Source of the DNA: Pseudolabrys sp963742345
GTDB lineage: Bacteria > Pseudomonadota > Alphaproteobacteria > Rhizobiales > Xanthobacteraceae
Reading direction: 5' to 3'
NCBI GenBank assembly: GCA_963742345.1
Contig: CAVULO010000002.1
Coordinates: 116,762 to 180,761, forward strand
DNA length: 64,000 nt
The translations under genes were made by a program, and so were the position numbers. Shown one piece after another: positions 28,642 to 40,112 of the stretch (the stretch's first letter is position 1; each line of letters begins with the position of its first letter). The notes under the pieces are model-generated. The model had not been told where the DNA came from. It made no database searches and worked only from the letters and a program-made list of their open reading frames with translations.

Positions 28642-29522
28642 GAGTTTGGCTCGCTCAGCGCCTTGTCGAGCGCCTCCAGCTCACCGAGCACCCAATCCTG
28701 GAACGAGACATTCGGCGGCATTGTCTCGGTGACGCCGATCACCGGCACCTTTGCCTTGCCGGCGATATCACGCAGCCGCTCGGTCAGCTTCTCGGAAACC
28801 TGGCTGTTGTAGATCAAAGCCTTTACTTTTCGCTCTTTCAGGTCGTTCTCGAACGCGGCCACGTCGCGCGCGCTCGGCTCCGTATCGTTCATCATGGCGA
28901 GCTGGAAACGCTGATTGCGCATAGTGAGCCCAAGGGCGTCGGTCATCGGCCCGAATACCGGCTCGGTAGCAGTTACAGGGATCCCCGCATGTTTTGCCTT
29001 GAGCTGCGCAACGCGCTGTGTGATGCGGGCGAGCCCGGCGAGTGTCGTCTTAAGTCGTGCGGCATAGTCCGGCGCATGCGCACTGTCGGCTTTGGCAAGC
29101 GCATCGGCGATTGCGGTTGCCATAGCAGGCATAGTGGCAGGGTCGTACCATAGGTGCGGATTGTCGCCAGGCTTGCGGCCGGTGAGTTGCGCGGCGCTGA
29201 TCACAGTGCGGCCCGCGCGCGGCGTTGCGGCCAAGAGCTTGTCCATCCAGGGGTCGTAGTTCGCGCCATTGAGGATGACGATCTGTGCGGCGGCGAGTTG
29301 ACGTACGATTCCCGGCGTCGTTTCGAACAGATGCGGGTCCTGGTCCGGATTGCTCATGATGCTGACGACGGCAATACGGTCGCCGCCGATTTGTCGTGCG
29401 ATATCGCCGTAGAAATTCTCCGCCGCCACCACTGCGATCCGGCCTTCGGCAGCGACCGCTGGAGTGCCTTGGCTAAGAGCCAGAATAAGCGTGAGCCCGA
29501 GCCCTGCGGTCGCTGCTTTCAT
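28638..29522 (-). CDS. znuA: Zinc ABC transporter periplasmic binding protein
   Basis: 294 residues with a signal peptide ending ALSQGTPAVAA. Cluster A-I receptor: metal ligands probably the His in DQDPHLFE, the His in NPHLWYDP, and later acidic/His residues. It lacks the long His/Asp loop of E. coli ZnuA. It heads the operon, and a Zur-like box lies 47 bases upstream of its start, which supports zinc over manganese. Confidence 0.93.
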   Translation of the reverse strand: MKAATAGLGLTLILALSQGTPAVAAEGRIAVVAAENFYGDIARQIGGDRIAVVSIMSNPDQDPHLFETTPGIVRQLAAAQIVILNGANYDPWMDKLLAATPRAGRTVISAAQLTGRKPGDNPHLWYDPATMPAMATAIADALAKADSAHAPDYAARLKTTLAGLARITQRVAQLKAKHAGIPVTATEPVFGPMTDALGLTMRNQRFQLAMMNDTEPSARDVAAFENDLKERKVKALIYNSQVSEKLTERLRDIAGKAKVPVIGVTETMPPNVSFQDWVLGELEALDKALSEPNS

Positions 29523-29568
29523 GACGGAATACGCTTGTTTCCAGCTGGTTTTGAGGCGCCCGCGAGTA

Positions 29569-29585
29569 ATGTAACATTATAACAT
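29569..29585. promoter_or_regulatory. Zur box upstream of znuA
   Basis: ATGTAACATTATAACAT agrees at 14 of 16 specified positions with the palindrome ATGTTATANTATAACAT typical of alphaproteobacterial Zur sites (as I recall it). It lies 47 bases before the znuA start, where repression by Zn-Zur would be expected. Confidence 0.75.
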
Positions 29586-29630
29586 TGCGACTCGCAAGGC
29601 TGCGCAACATCGTGCCCCGCCATTGACCGG

Positions 29631-30725
29631 TTAGGTGTCGGCCTTCGCCATGCCGCGTACGAGCCAGAATCGGAGCATCCGGCGTGCGGTCGCTACCGAG
29701 AGTTTGAGGAAATCGGCCCGCGCTTGTGCGATATCGGTCGCGGGTATTTCGTAAAGAGCAAACCGCGCCTTCAGAATCGCGTTCAAAGTTGTCCAACGCA
29801 ATTCGGCAGCCTTGCAGGCGACGAGGATGCCGTCGTAGCGGACATTTTGCATCAGCCGTTCGATCAGCTCGACGGGTGCTGCGCACAGGCGGGCGAGCCC
29901 GGCGACCAATTCCTCATATCGGCTGGCTTCGGCAAATCCGGCGATTGCCAATTCATTGAGTTGACCGTCACCTTGCATTTTGTCGATCAGCGCGACTGCG
30001 TGACTGAAGTCACGGGGTGCCGCCGCCTTGCGCAGGACTTTGTCTGAAACCGAGGCGAGAACGCTCTGGATCGCGGCCTGACGTTCCGGCGGTACCACCA
30101 CGAGCAGACGCGCGCGTACTGTCTCGGTCGCTTTCGACACGAGATCCTGCAGCAATTGCGGCGGCATATCGAGACGCACACCGAGATTTTCCGCGAGGCG
30201 CTCGTCGGTCTCTGCGCGCTCGGCCAGAGTGACGTAACCGCCGTCCGAAAAGGTCGCCCCCTGATTTTGCGACAGCTTGCGGACGACGGTGGTGTCTCCG
30301 CGCTGGATCAAAATGTCAGTTACTGCGGCGGCCAGACGTTTACGTTCGGAGATTGCGCCCAGATGGCCCTGGCCCTTTGCCTCGGCAATCTCGACAAGGT
30401 CGTTGTCGGTGAGTTGCATCGATTGTGCCAGCACGGGCCCGGCGACTGCGATCTCGTCGTGACGGGCAAGGGTGCGGATAACGCCGTTGGGAGCGTTTTC
30501 GATCGGCGCAAGCCTGGCGCCGAGTTCTGCCAGCGCCTTGGTTTCGACTTGCTTGACCAGGTGCGCGAGCACGTCGTCAAAAAGGCCGACTTGTTCATCT
30601 TTGAAATTTGCGGCGTTGCCGAGAAAAAGATCGGTTACACGCCTGAGAATTTCGGTGCGCCGATCGCTTGAGCCCGCGGCCAGAACATGTTCGAGTTCGT
30701 CGATAACGGACGCGGCCTGCGACAT
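29631..30725 (-). CDS. DUF2336 domain-containing protein (second copy)
   Basis: 364 residues, helical and soluble, related along its whole N-terminal two thirds to the protein at 8673-9902 (ILRRVTDLFLG, QVGLFDDVLAHL, GPVLAQSMQLTDNDLVE). Function of the family is not established. Its leader (30736-30753) has a GGCGGG/CCCGCC hairpin. It runs in the same direction as the Bug receptor gene behind it but is separated by 237 bases. Confidence 0.8.
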   Translation of the reverse strand: MSQAASVIDELEHVLAAGSSDRRTEILRRVTDLFLGNAANFKDEQVGLFDDVLAHLVKQVETKALAELGARLAPIENAPNGVIRTLARHDEIAVAGPVLAQSMQLTDNDLVEIAEAKGQGHLGAISERKRLAAAVTDILIQRGDTTVVRKLSQNQGATFSDGGYVTLAERAETDERLAENLGVRLDMPPQLLQDLVSKATETVRARLLVVVPPERQAAIQSVLASVSDKVLRKAAAPRDFSHAVALIDKMQGDGQLNELAIAGFAEASRYEELVAGLARLCAAPVELIERLMQNVRYDGILVACKAAELRWTTLNAILKARFALYEIPATDIAQARADFLKLSVATARRMLRFWLVRGMAKADT

Positions 30726-30962
30726 TTCTTGTCTTGGGCGGGATTCTTCCCGCCACCTTTCGCTGACTGCCGTGGGTCACCCCCACGCGCGCCGCACCAT
30801 ATCGATGGGCCGTAAAGCTTAGGTAAAATTGGCTGGCAACGGAGCCGGGTCCAAAATCGCGTGATTTCGAAATAGCTTACGCGGCTGCTACGGTAAGGCA
30901 GGCGGTCGACGCCATTTCATCGCGCGGCCAACGGCCGGTACACGCAAAAAATGTATTTTCCT

Positions 30963-31931
30963 TTACTGCGCGTGAATGTTGCCCTCTTTGACGACGCGAG
31001 CCCATTTTGTGATTTCTGTTTTGATGTAGTCGGCGAACTCGGCCGAGGTCATCTCGACGGTCGCGGCGCCCTCGCGTTCGAACTGCGCTTGCAGTTCGGG
31101 CGCTTTCAATGCCGCCTGGGTTGCCGTGTACAGTTTCTCCAAGATCGGCGCCGGCAGGCCGGCGGGTGCAGCGAGGCCCCACCAGTTGTCCGCAACATAG
31201 CCGGGCACGCCGGCCTCCGCGATCGTCGGCACGTCAGGCAGCACCGGGCTGCGTTTGGCGCCGCCTGTTCCTAACGCAATGAGTTGTCCGGACTTGATGA
31301 AGGGTGTGGTCTGCACCAGCGAGGAAAACATGATCTTCACATGCCCCGCGATAACATCCTGCATCGCCGGCCCGCCGCCTTTATACGGTACGTGCACGAT
31401 GTTGACTTGGGCCTGCAACTTGAACAACTCGGCGCCCAGGTGCTGGAAGCTGCCGACGCCCGCCGAGGCGTAGTTGAGTTCACCTGGTTTCTGCTTGGCG
31501 AGCGCTACCAGCTCCTTCACCGATTTGACCGGCGACGTTGGATTGACGACCAGGACGTTCGGCCCGGTCGCGAAGATGGAGATCGGCGTGAACGATTTGA
31601 TCGGATCGTATTTGAGGGAGTACAGCGCCGGGTTGACCGCGTGCGCAATCGATATAACGCAAATCGTGTAGCCATCGGGCGCCGCGGTCGCGCAGGCCTC
31701 GGTGCCGATGGTGCCGCCGGCGCCGCTGCGGTTGTCGACGTAAACCTGCTGTCCCAGTTTCGTGCTCAGTTGCTGGGCGACCAGGCGACCGACCACGTCA
31801 TTGCTCCCACCTGGCGGGAACGGAATGATCAGCCGCACCGGCCTGTTCGGATAGTCGTCGGCAGCGGCTGCCGGCGCGAGCGCCAGCAGCAAAACCGCGG
31901 CCATGGTCCATCGTGACGGTAATTTCGGCAT
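30963..31931 (-). CDS. Bug family (TctC) periplasmic solute receptor
   Basis: 322 residues from the ATG at 31931 (GGGAG ribosome site), signal peptide MPKLPSRWTMAAVLLLALAPAAAA, then the Bug opening YPNRPVRLIIPFPPGGSNDVVGRLVA and GAGGTIGTEACATAAPDGYT. It binds a carboxylate-type ligand for a TctAB permease, but no such permease is adjacent, so it is an orphan receptor. The class II aldolase gene lies 25 bases upstream in the same direction, suggesting co-transcription. Confidence 0.92.
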   Translation of the reverse strand: MPKLPSRWTMAAVLLLALAPAAAADDYPNRPVRLIIPFPPGGSNDVVGRLVAQQLSTKLGQQVYVDNRSGAGGTIGTEACATAAPDGYTICVISIAHAVNPALYSLKYDPIKSFTPISIFATGPNVLVVNPTSPVKSVKELVALAKQKPGELNYASAGVGSFQHLGAELFKLQAQVNIVHVPYKGGGPAMQDVIAGHVKIMFSSLVQTTPFIKSGQLIALGTGGAKRSPVLPDVPTIAEAGVPGYVADNWWGLAAPAGLPAPILEKLYTATQAALKAPELQAQFEREGAATVEMTSAEFADYIKTEITKWARVVKEGNIHAQ

Positions 31932-31956
31932 GGTATCTCCCGAGTGATGGAATTGT

Positions 31957-32748
31957 TCAGTGCCAGTAAGGCGGAAAATCGCTGGTCTTTTGCTCGGCAT
32001 CGAGCCTGCGCAGCATGGCTGGCCATTCGAGAATACCATATGGCCGCCGGGTACCCGGCTGATACATGTGCGCGGTGTGGGCCAGCACGTTTTCGCCCGG
32101 CATGGTCAGCTCGGTGCGCGCCGCCATTGCGTCCACTTGTGATCGGCACGACAGTTCGAGCTGATACATGGTGTTAAACGCCTGTTGAATAGTCGCGCCG
32201 CAAGTGAGCAAGCCGTGGTTGCGCATGATCAGCGCGTCGTGCGGGCCGAGGTCGCGAACGAGCCGCTCTCGCTCATCAAGTTCGACCGCCGGTCCTTCAT
32301 ACTCATGATAGCCAACGTGGCCGACAAAACGGATCGAGGTCTGCGACAGCGGCAGCAAGCCGCATTTCATCGCGGCGACCGCCATGCCGGCGCGGGTGTG
32401 AGTGTGGAGCACGCAGCCGACATCCGGCCGCGCTTTGTGAATTGCGCCGTGGATCACGTAACCCGATTTGTTAATGTCGTAGTCGGTGTCGGGCTTCCAA
32501 ACGATCTCCCCATCGACGTGGACCTTCACCAGGCTCGAGGCGGTAATTTCCTTGTAGAGCAGCCCGTAGAGGTTGAGCAGCACGACGTCATTTTCGCCCG
32601 GAATGCGCGCCGTAATGTGGTTATAAATGAGGTCGGTCATGCCGTAGACGTCGACCAGCCTGTAGCAGGCGGCGAGGTCGAGGCGTGCCTGCCATTCCTG
32701 CGCTGACACCCGGTCTTTGATCGACGGGAAATTTGTCAAGTAATTCAT
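31957..32748 (-). CDS. Class II aldolase/adducin family protein
   Basis: 263 residues. Zinc-site His residues are visible in VLHTHTRAG and the later IMRNHGLLTCG; MTDLIYNHITARIPG is the family N-terminal motif. Members include sugar-phosphate aldolases and decarboxylases, and sequence alone does not separate them. The ATG at 32748 is chosen over a longer frame starting at 32862 whose first 38 residues do not resemble the family. First gene ahead of the Bug receptor, so the receptor's ligand may feed this enzyme. Confidence 0.85.
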   Translation of the reverse strand: MNYLTNFPSIKDRVSAQEWQARLDLAACYRLVDVYGMTDLIYNHITARIPGENDVVLLNLYGLLYKEITASSLVKVHVDGEIVWKPDTDYDINKSGYVIHGAIHKARPDVGCVLHTHTRAGMAVAAMKCGLLPLSQTSIRFVGHVGYHEYEGPAVELDERERLVRDLGPHDALIMRNHGLLTCGATIQQAFNTMYQLELSCRSQVDAMAARTELTMPGENVLAHTAHMYQPGTRRPYGILEWPAMLRRLDAEQKTSDFPPYWH

Positions 32749-33055
32749 GGCGTTTCGTCCCGGCGCGCGTTGGTCATGTTGCGCTTGGCCGCAAACATAC
32801 CGCTCGGACTGGACGTCGGCCACAGGAATACCGTCACCATTGAACAGCGTATTCCCGAGCATCCCGCCTCGAAAACCGCTCGGTTTGAGGCCACTGCCGC
32901 CGGCGACGAGAGGCCATGGCGGTAGAGCGATACGGTATAAACCGTCGTCCCGCGGGGTCGCTCGTTGAAATTCACTGAATTGAAGTTACGCCCTTAACTG
33001 TCGCACAGCTATTTTCCGATAGATTTTGCTCGTTTCGAGAAGAGGGACGAGTTGG
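32749..33055. other. Intergenic region between divergent genes
   Basis: About 307 bases without a supported gene, holding the promoters of the aldolase (minus) and the zinc-ribbon gene (plus). A perfect small palindrome AATTC-ACT-GAATT lies at 32969-32981. Nothing else was recognised. Confidence 0.4.
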
Positions 33056-33274
33056 ATGGCGATGCTTCAAGCTCAGCGGCCGAAAAAACCCATGTACCAG
33101 CGAGGCGTGGTCGCCTGCCGGAAATGCGCGGCCCTTATTTCTGTCCAGAAGCTCAATGCCTTGGCCGATGAGTTTTCCGTACAATGCCCGCGCTGCGGGG
33201 ACCGCGGCCACTATGCGAAACGCGCGATCAAGGTTGAAGAGCTTCTCGAGCGGCGAAAGAAGCCACGGCGTTAG
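33056..33274 (+). CDS. Small zinc-ribbon protein
   Basis: 72 residues, strongly basic. Two CxxC pairs (CRKCAAL and CPRCGDRG) 29 residues apart form a likely zinc ribbon, followed by a helical basic tail (KVEELLERRKKPRR). ATG 33056 follows GAGGGACGA. Possibly nucleic-acid binding; not assigned to a known gene. Confidence 0.65.
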   Translation: MAMLQAQRPKKPMYQRGVVACRKCAALISVQKLNALADEFSVQCPRCGDRGHYAKRAIKVEELLERRKKPRR

Positions 33275-33321
33275 CGGCAACTGATTTACGTATGGCCGGT
33301 AGCCGGCCGAAACGGCCTCGC

Positions 33322-33630
33322 TCAATTCTGGTCGCCGTATCGTTCCTTCACCGCCGCCGCGACGAACAGCTTGCGTCCTTGCCGGCCGGAACTCGTGCCA
33401 TTCGCGGTGCACCAGGCTGGAAACGTTGCCGGATTGATACGGACACGCATGACCGGATGTCCGTAGGCCTTGAGACCTTTCTCCATCTCTTCAGCAATTT
33501 TTCGCCACTCGATCCAGGTGCGAGGCATTGTATTGCCGTCGTCGAAAATTCTCAGTGCGGCCGGATAATCGACCTCGTCAATCCAATAGGCGCCGACCGC
33601 GGGAAGCGGCTTTTCATCTATGTTGGCCAT
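33322..33630 (-). CDS. Hypothetical protein, 102 residues
   Basis: Compact soluble protein starting MANIDEKPLPAVGAYWIDEVDYPAALRI, with WIEWRKIAEEMEKGLKAYGHPVMRVRI in the middle. The conserved-looking aromatic and charged pattern and normal codon use suggest a real gene. No family recognised with certainty. It is convergent with the zinc-ribbon gene. Confidence 0.65.
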   Translation of the reverse strand: MANIDEKPLPAVGAYWIDEVDYPAALRIFDDGNTMPRTWIEWRKIAEEMEKGLKAYGHPVMRVRINPATFPAWCTANGTSSGRQGRKLFVAAAVKERYGDQN

Positions 33631-33707
33631 GGCTTGCCACTTTCGCGTCCTGATTGACGGCTACGCGTGATGCGGGTCAACATCAGCGTATAACATGCGC
33701 CCGTAAA

Positions 33708-34694
33708 CTAATTGCTCGCGGTGATTCCTGCGTCCTTAATGACTTTCGCCCATTGCGGCGTTTCTGCCGTGATGGCAGCAGCAAATTCCGAAGGCGAGTT
33801 ACCGATCACTTCCATTCCGATCTCGCTCAACCGGTTGCGGACGTCCGGTACGGAAAGGACTTTGACGGTGTCCTGGTGGATTTTGTTGACGATCGCGGGT
33901 GAGGTCCCGGCTGGCGCCATCAGGCCGATCGAGAGAATGGACACAAAGCCGGGATAGCCTGCTTCGATCATGGTCGGCAGGTCAGGCACCGCCGGAAAGC
34001 GCGTGGCGGATGTGACGGCAAGCGCCCGCACTTTGCCTTCCCGCACCAAGGGAATCAAAGGCGAGATGGCGCCAAAGAACATGGTGAGGCGTCCTCCCAA
34101 CAAGTCAGTGATGACCGGAGCTGCGCCGCGATAGGGAACGTGCTGGATGTCGACGTGCGCCATCGACTTGAACAGCTCGCCGGCAAGGTGCTGTGTCGTT
34201 CCGACGCCGGCAGAGGCAAACGTCAGCTTGCCCGGATGCAGAAGCGCATACGCAACCAGCTCCTGCACATTTTTCGCGGGCACGTCATTGGGGACGACGA
34301 GAATATTGGGCGAGTAGACCGCCTGGGAGATCGGCATCAGGTCCTTGGCAGGGTCGTATGTCATTTTGTTGTAGAGGCTTGGATTGACGGCGAGCTGGGC
34401 ATTCGTCGCCACCAAAAGCGTGTATCCGTCAGGCGTGGCCTTGGCGACGCGATCGCCCGCGATGTTGCCTCCAGCGCCCGAAACATTTTCAACGACCACC
34501 GGCTGGCCCCAGATTTCGCTCAATTTGTCGCTCATGACGCGGGCGATGATGTCCACTGGTCCTGCTGGCGGATATCCAACGACCATTCTGACCGCGCGGT
34601 CCGGGTATACGCTTTGCGCAATGGCGACGCTTGCTGTCGAAAATACCGGCAGCGCGGCAATCAATGCCGCTGTTATCTTGATTTTCATTTTCAC
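33708..34694 (-). CDS. Bug family (TctC) periplasmic solute receptor
   Basis: 328 residues with signal peptide (MKMKIKITAALIAALPVFSTASVAIA) and Bug signatures YPDRAVRMVVGYPPAGPVDIIARV, GAGGNIAGDRVAKATPDGYT and FASAGVGTTQHLAGELF. Orphan: no TctA/TctB beside it. It shares about a third of its residues by eye with the receptor at 30963-31931. Ligand unknown. Confidence 0.92.
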   Translation of the reverse strand: MKMKIKITAALIAALPVFSTASVAIAQSVYPDRAVRMVVGYPPAGPVDIIARVMSDKLSEIWGQPVVVENVSGAGGNIAGDRVAKATPDGYTLLVATNAQLAVNPSLYNKMTYDPAKDLMPISQAVYSPNILVVPNDVPAKNVQELVAYALLHPGKLTFASAGVGTTQHLAGELFKSMAHVDIQHVPYRGAAPVITDLLGGRLTMFFGAISPLIPLVREGKVRALAVTSATRFPAVPDLPTMIEAGYPGFVSILSIGLMAPAGTSPAIVNKIHQDTVKVLSVPDVRNRLSEIGMEVIGNSPSEFAAAITAETPQWAKVIKDAGITASN

Positions 34695-34867
34695 CGCACT
34701 CTCCCCATTTCTCGTATTGTATGGCAGTCAGCGCAGCGGCTGAAGGGAAGGTCCTCTCCTGGCCCGAGGATTAACACGACAGGGCGCGGTATCACGGGCG
34801 TTGGAATTGACTTTGCGCCCCTGCATGCGACGCCCTATATCTGCCATTAACGGAGGCCCTTTACCCA

Positions 34868-35921
34868 ATGCCCACCGCGCCATCGCCCGACAAAATCCCC
34901 GTCACCGTGCTCACCGGCTATCTCGGCGCCGGCAAGACCACATTGCTCAACCGCATCCTGTCCGAGCCGCACGGCAAGAAATTCGCCGTCATCGTCAACG
35001 AATTCGGCGAAATCGGCATCGACAACGAATTGGTGGTCAATGCCGACGAGGAAGTGTTCGAGATGAACAATGGCTGCATCTGCTGCACCGTGCGCGGCGA
35101 CCTGGTGCGCATCATCGACGGGCTGATGCGGCGGAAAGGCAAGTTCGACGCCATTATCGTCGAGACCACGGGTCTCGCCGACCCCGCGCCGGTGGCGCAG
35201 ACCTTCTTCATGGACGAGGCGGTCGGCGCCAAGACCAAACTGGACGCCGTCGTGACCGTCGCCGACGCCAAGTGGCTCAGTGACCGCCTCAAGGACGCGC
35301 CCGAGGCCAAGAATCAGATCGCGTTTGCCGACGTGATCCTGATTAACAAGACCGACCTGGTGAGCCCGGAGGACCTGCGCGAACTCGAAGCACGCATCCG
35401 CGGCCTGAACCCTTACGCGCGGTTGCACCGCACCGAGCGCGCGCAGATAGACATCGACGAGGTGCTCGGCCGCAACGCCTTCGACCTCGATCGCATCTTG
35501 ACGATCGAGCCGGATTTTCTGCAAGGGGAAGACCATGACCACGATCATCATCACGATCATAGCGATCACGATCATGGCGCCCATCACCATCATCATGGCA
35601 ACGGTCTCAAGCACTACCACGATGAGGACATGCAGTCGCGTCGCGTTGCGCACCGACAAGCCGCTAAACCCCGACAAGTTCTTTCCCTGGATCCAGGATC
35701 TCGTGGCCAAGGACGGTCCGAGTATTCTGCGCTGCAAGGGCATCCTGTCGTTCAAGGACGATCCCGAACGCTTTGTGTTCCAGGGCGTGCACATGATTCT
35801 CGACGGCGATCATCAGCGCCCGTGGAAGGAGGGCGAAGCCCGCGATAGCCGCATCGTGTTCATCGGGCGCAACCTGCCGGAAGACAAAATCCGCCAAGGC
35901 TTCGAAAGCTGCATCGCATAA
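34868..35921 (+). CDS. CobW/COG0523 family metal-handling GTPase, +1 frameshift
   Basis: Zinc or cobalt metallochaperone-type GTPase. It has GYLGAGKTTLLNR (P-loop), the metal motif NGCICCTVRGD, INKTDLV, then a long His/Asp stretch (about residues 218-245) and the CobW C-terminal domain (DKFFPWIQDLVAKDGPSILRCKGILSF). The frame breaks at about 35635-35645: dropping one base joins DEDMQS to VALRTDKPLNPD, the expected continuation, giving about 350 residues. This break is not at a GANTC site. The gene is followed one base later by the WD40 gene. Zinc-starvation use is likely, but no Zur box was seen upstream. Confidence 0.88.
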
Positions 35922-35922
35922 C

Positions 35923-36925
35923 GTGAGCGACACGCAGGCCCCGATTCCCTCTCTCGCCGACCGCGTGCTCCCCGTTATCGCGGGCGCGCCTGTGGTTGGC
36001 GTGCATTTTCTGGGCGCGACACCGGTCTTCGTGCTGGGCGAGGAAACCCTGCTGTTCGCCGGCGAATGACGAGCGCCGCGTCGCGGTTCACGGCGGTGCC
36101 ATTCTGGCGAGCGGTTCCGACGGAAGGCGCATCGTTACCGGCGGCGACGACGGCAAGCTTGTCGAAACCGTTGCGGGTGGCGAAAGTCGCGTGCTCGCTT
36201 CCGACGACAAGAAGCGCTGGATCGACCAGGTTGCACTCGGTCCGGACGGTGCGGTCGCGTGGTCGGCGGGCAAGATCGCGCATGTGTTCACCAAGAAAGG
36301 CGAAGAACGCGGCTTCGAGGCACCTTCGACGGTGGCTGGGCTGTGCTTTGCACCGAAGGGCTTCCGTCTCGCCATCGCGCACTACAATGGCGCTACGCTG
36401 TGGTTCCCCAACGCCGCTGGTGCCGAGCCCGAGCGACTCGAGTGGAAGGGCTCGCATCTTGGCGTCACGATCAGCCCGGACGGGAAATTCCTGGTCACCT
36501 GCATGCAGGAGCCGATGCTGCACGGCTGGCGGCTGGCGGACGGCAAGCATATGCGCATGTCGGGCTATTCGGCGCGGGTGCGTTCGCTCAGTTGGACCGC
36601 CGACGGGGAATTCCTCGCAACCTCGGGCTCCGAGCAACTCATCCTCTGGCCGTTCGACGGCAAGGACGGTCCGATGGGCCGCCAGCCGAAAATTCTCGCA
36701 CGCGCCGAAGCCCGTGTAGCAGTGGTCGCGGGTCATCCGCGCCAGCCGGTGGTGGCGGTCGGCTATGCCGACGGCGCCGTGAAGCTCGTGCGCATCGACG
36801 ACGACGCGCTCATCTTGGCGCGGCGGCCCGACGGACAGCCGGTGAGCGCGCTCGGCTGGGATAGTTCGGGTCAAACACTCGCATTCGGTACCGATGCGGG
36901 CGAGGCGGGCGTTCTCGCCCTTTGA
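35923..36925 (+). CDS. WD40-repeat protein, +1 frameshift
   Basis: About 333 residues if joined. The GTG at 35923 starts VSDTQAPIPSLADRVLPVIAG; this frame stops at 36067-36069 (GAATGA), and the next frame continues DERRVAVHGGAILASG. Removing one base restores the beta-propeller. Several WD-like blades follow (GDDGKLVETVAGG, SPDGKFLVTCMQ, TADGEFLATSGS). It lies one base after CobW, so co-expression is likely. A WD40 partner next to a COG0523 GTPase suggests a scaffold role, but this is inference. Confidence 0.75.
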
Positions 36926-37035
36926 TCGCCGCAATGCGCACTCTCACTATAAGGTCGACCAATTCGGAACCAACCCCGCGCGACGCACTTGTCTGATTTG
37001 CGGTCGGGGCGGACTTGGACGGGTAAGGGACAATC

Positions 37036-38499
<1,464 letters not shown>

Positions 38500-38529
38500 C
38501 GGCGGCGAATCTGAACGCGCAAATGAAGC

Positions 38530-38550
38530 GGGCGGCCTCGCCGGCCGCCC
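38530..38550. terminator. Hairpin between convergent genes
   Basis: GGGCGGCC (38530-38537), 5-base loop, GGCCGCCC (38543-38550), between the polyproline protein gene and hss on the other strand. No T-run, so termination is plausible but not certain. Confidence 0.55.
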
Positions 38551-38581
38551 ATGGTGACTTCTTGCAGTGGGCGTTCGCGGT

Positions 38582-40013
38582 TCAGTGCGTCAATACGTTC
38601 CTGAACTGCCAGGGATCGCGTTTGTCGATGTCTTCCGGGAAAAGGCCGGGCCGCCCAGTGAGCGGTGTCCAATCGGTATAGGTGCCGATCACCGGTCCCA
38701 GATAGGGCATCTGCACCTCGAGGCAGCGGCGGAAATCCATCTCGTCGGTCTCGACAATACCGGCTTTGGGATTCTCCAGCGCCCACACCATGCCTGCGAG
38801 CACAGCCGATGTGACCTGCAGGCCTGTGGCGTTTTGGTAAGGCGCGACTTCGCGGGTTTCATCGATCGAGAGCTGGGACCCGTACCAATAGGCGTTCTTC
38901 TTGTGGCCGTAGAGCAGTACCCCCAGCTCATCGATTCCGTCGGCTATCTCATGCTCGTCCAGAATGTGGAGGTCCTTCTGTCGTTGGCCGGCGCGCCCGA
39001 ACACCTCGTGCAGCGACAGCACAGCGTCGTTGCAGGGGTGGTAGGCGTAGTGGCAAGTCGGCCGGTAGATGGTCTTGCGACCCTGACGGAGCGTGAAGTA
39101 GTCGGCAATCGAGATCGAACTCGTTGTGGGTCACCAGAAAGCCGTACTGTGCCTGCGCTGTCGGCGTCCACGAGCGCACCCGTGTATTGGCGCCCGGCTG
39201 CAATAGATAGATTGCCGCACCGCAGCCCGTTTTATGTCTGCGGGCATTTGCCGGCAGCCACTTTTCGTGCGTGCCCCAGCCGAGCTCGGCTGGCTGCAAA
39301 CCCTCCGATACGAAACCCTCGACCGACCATGTGTTGACGAATACGTTCATCGGTTTGGGGACTTTGGCGCGTTGGGTGTCGCGCTCCGCGATATGGATGC
39401 CTTTGATGCCAGCCTTCTTGGCCAGCCGGGCCCATTCGTCGCGTGTCTTCGGTTCCTTGAATTTCAGTCCAATGTCGCCGGCAATGTTGAGCAACGCCTG
39501 CTTGACGAACCAGGACACCATGCCGGGATTGGCGCCACAGCAAGACACCGCGGTCGTGCCGCCCGGGCGCTTACGGCGCGCGGCAAGGATCGTTTCGCGC
39601 AGCGCGTAGTTCGAGCGTGCTTCCGGGCCGAGTTTGGTGTCGAAGTAAAAGCCCGCCCAGGGTTCGACCACGGTGTCGATGTAGAGAGCCCCAATCTCCC
39701 GGCACAGCTCAATGATATCGAGTGACGAGGTGTCGACCGATACGTTCACGCAGAAACCTTGGCCCCCACCAGCTGTGAGCAGCGGCGTAAGCAGGTGGCG
39801 GTAGTTGTCCTTAGTAACGGCCTGATGGATGAAGCGAATGCCACGCGCATCCAGCAGTTTGCGGTCCTTGTCCTCGGGGTCGATAACTACGAATCGCTTC
39901 TTGTCGTAGCTAAAATGGCGCTCGATCAACGGCAGGGTACCCTTACCGATTGAACCGAAGCCGATCATCACGATGGGCCCGTCGATTCGGGCATGCACTG
40001 GCCATTTGGGCAT
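38582..40013 (-). CDS. hss: Homospermidine synthase, +1 frameshift
   Basis: NAD-dependent enzyme condensing two putrescines (or putrescine and spermidine) to homospermidine, the main polyamine of many Hyphomicrobiales; about 477 residues joined. The N-terminus has the Rossmann motif MIGFGSIGKGTLPLIERHF; GANPGMVSWFVKQ and the C-terminal LSLHEVFGRAGQRQKDLHILDEHE are family segments. One extra base at 39117-39122 (GAACTC on the plus strand) breaks the frame; GACTC restores HNESISIADYF. The ATG at 40013 has GGAGG at the right distance. It is the last gene of a minus-strand polyamine unit with ornithine decarboxylase. Confidence 0.93.
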
Positions 40014-40112
40014 CGTAGTCGCCTCCACGAAGGCTGGTCATATCCGCGACGGAGCGCGAACGGAATAGACGCCGGGCGAAAGCCGTCCGGCGTCCACGAC
40101 ATTCTGCCAGTG

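Noticed and set aside
34695..34867. Zur box upstream of the CobW GTPase
   Set aside because: Searched by eye for ATGTTATA-type palindromes; none found.
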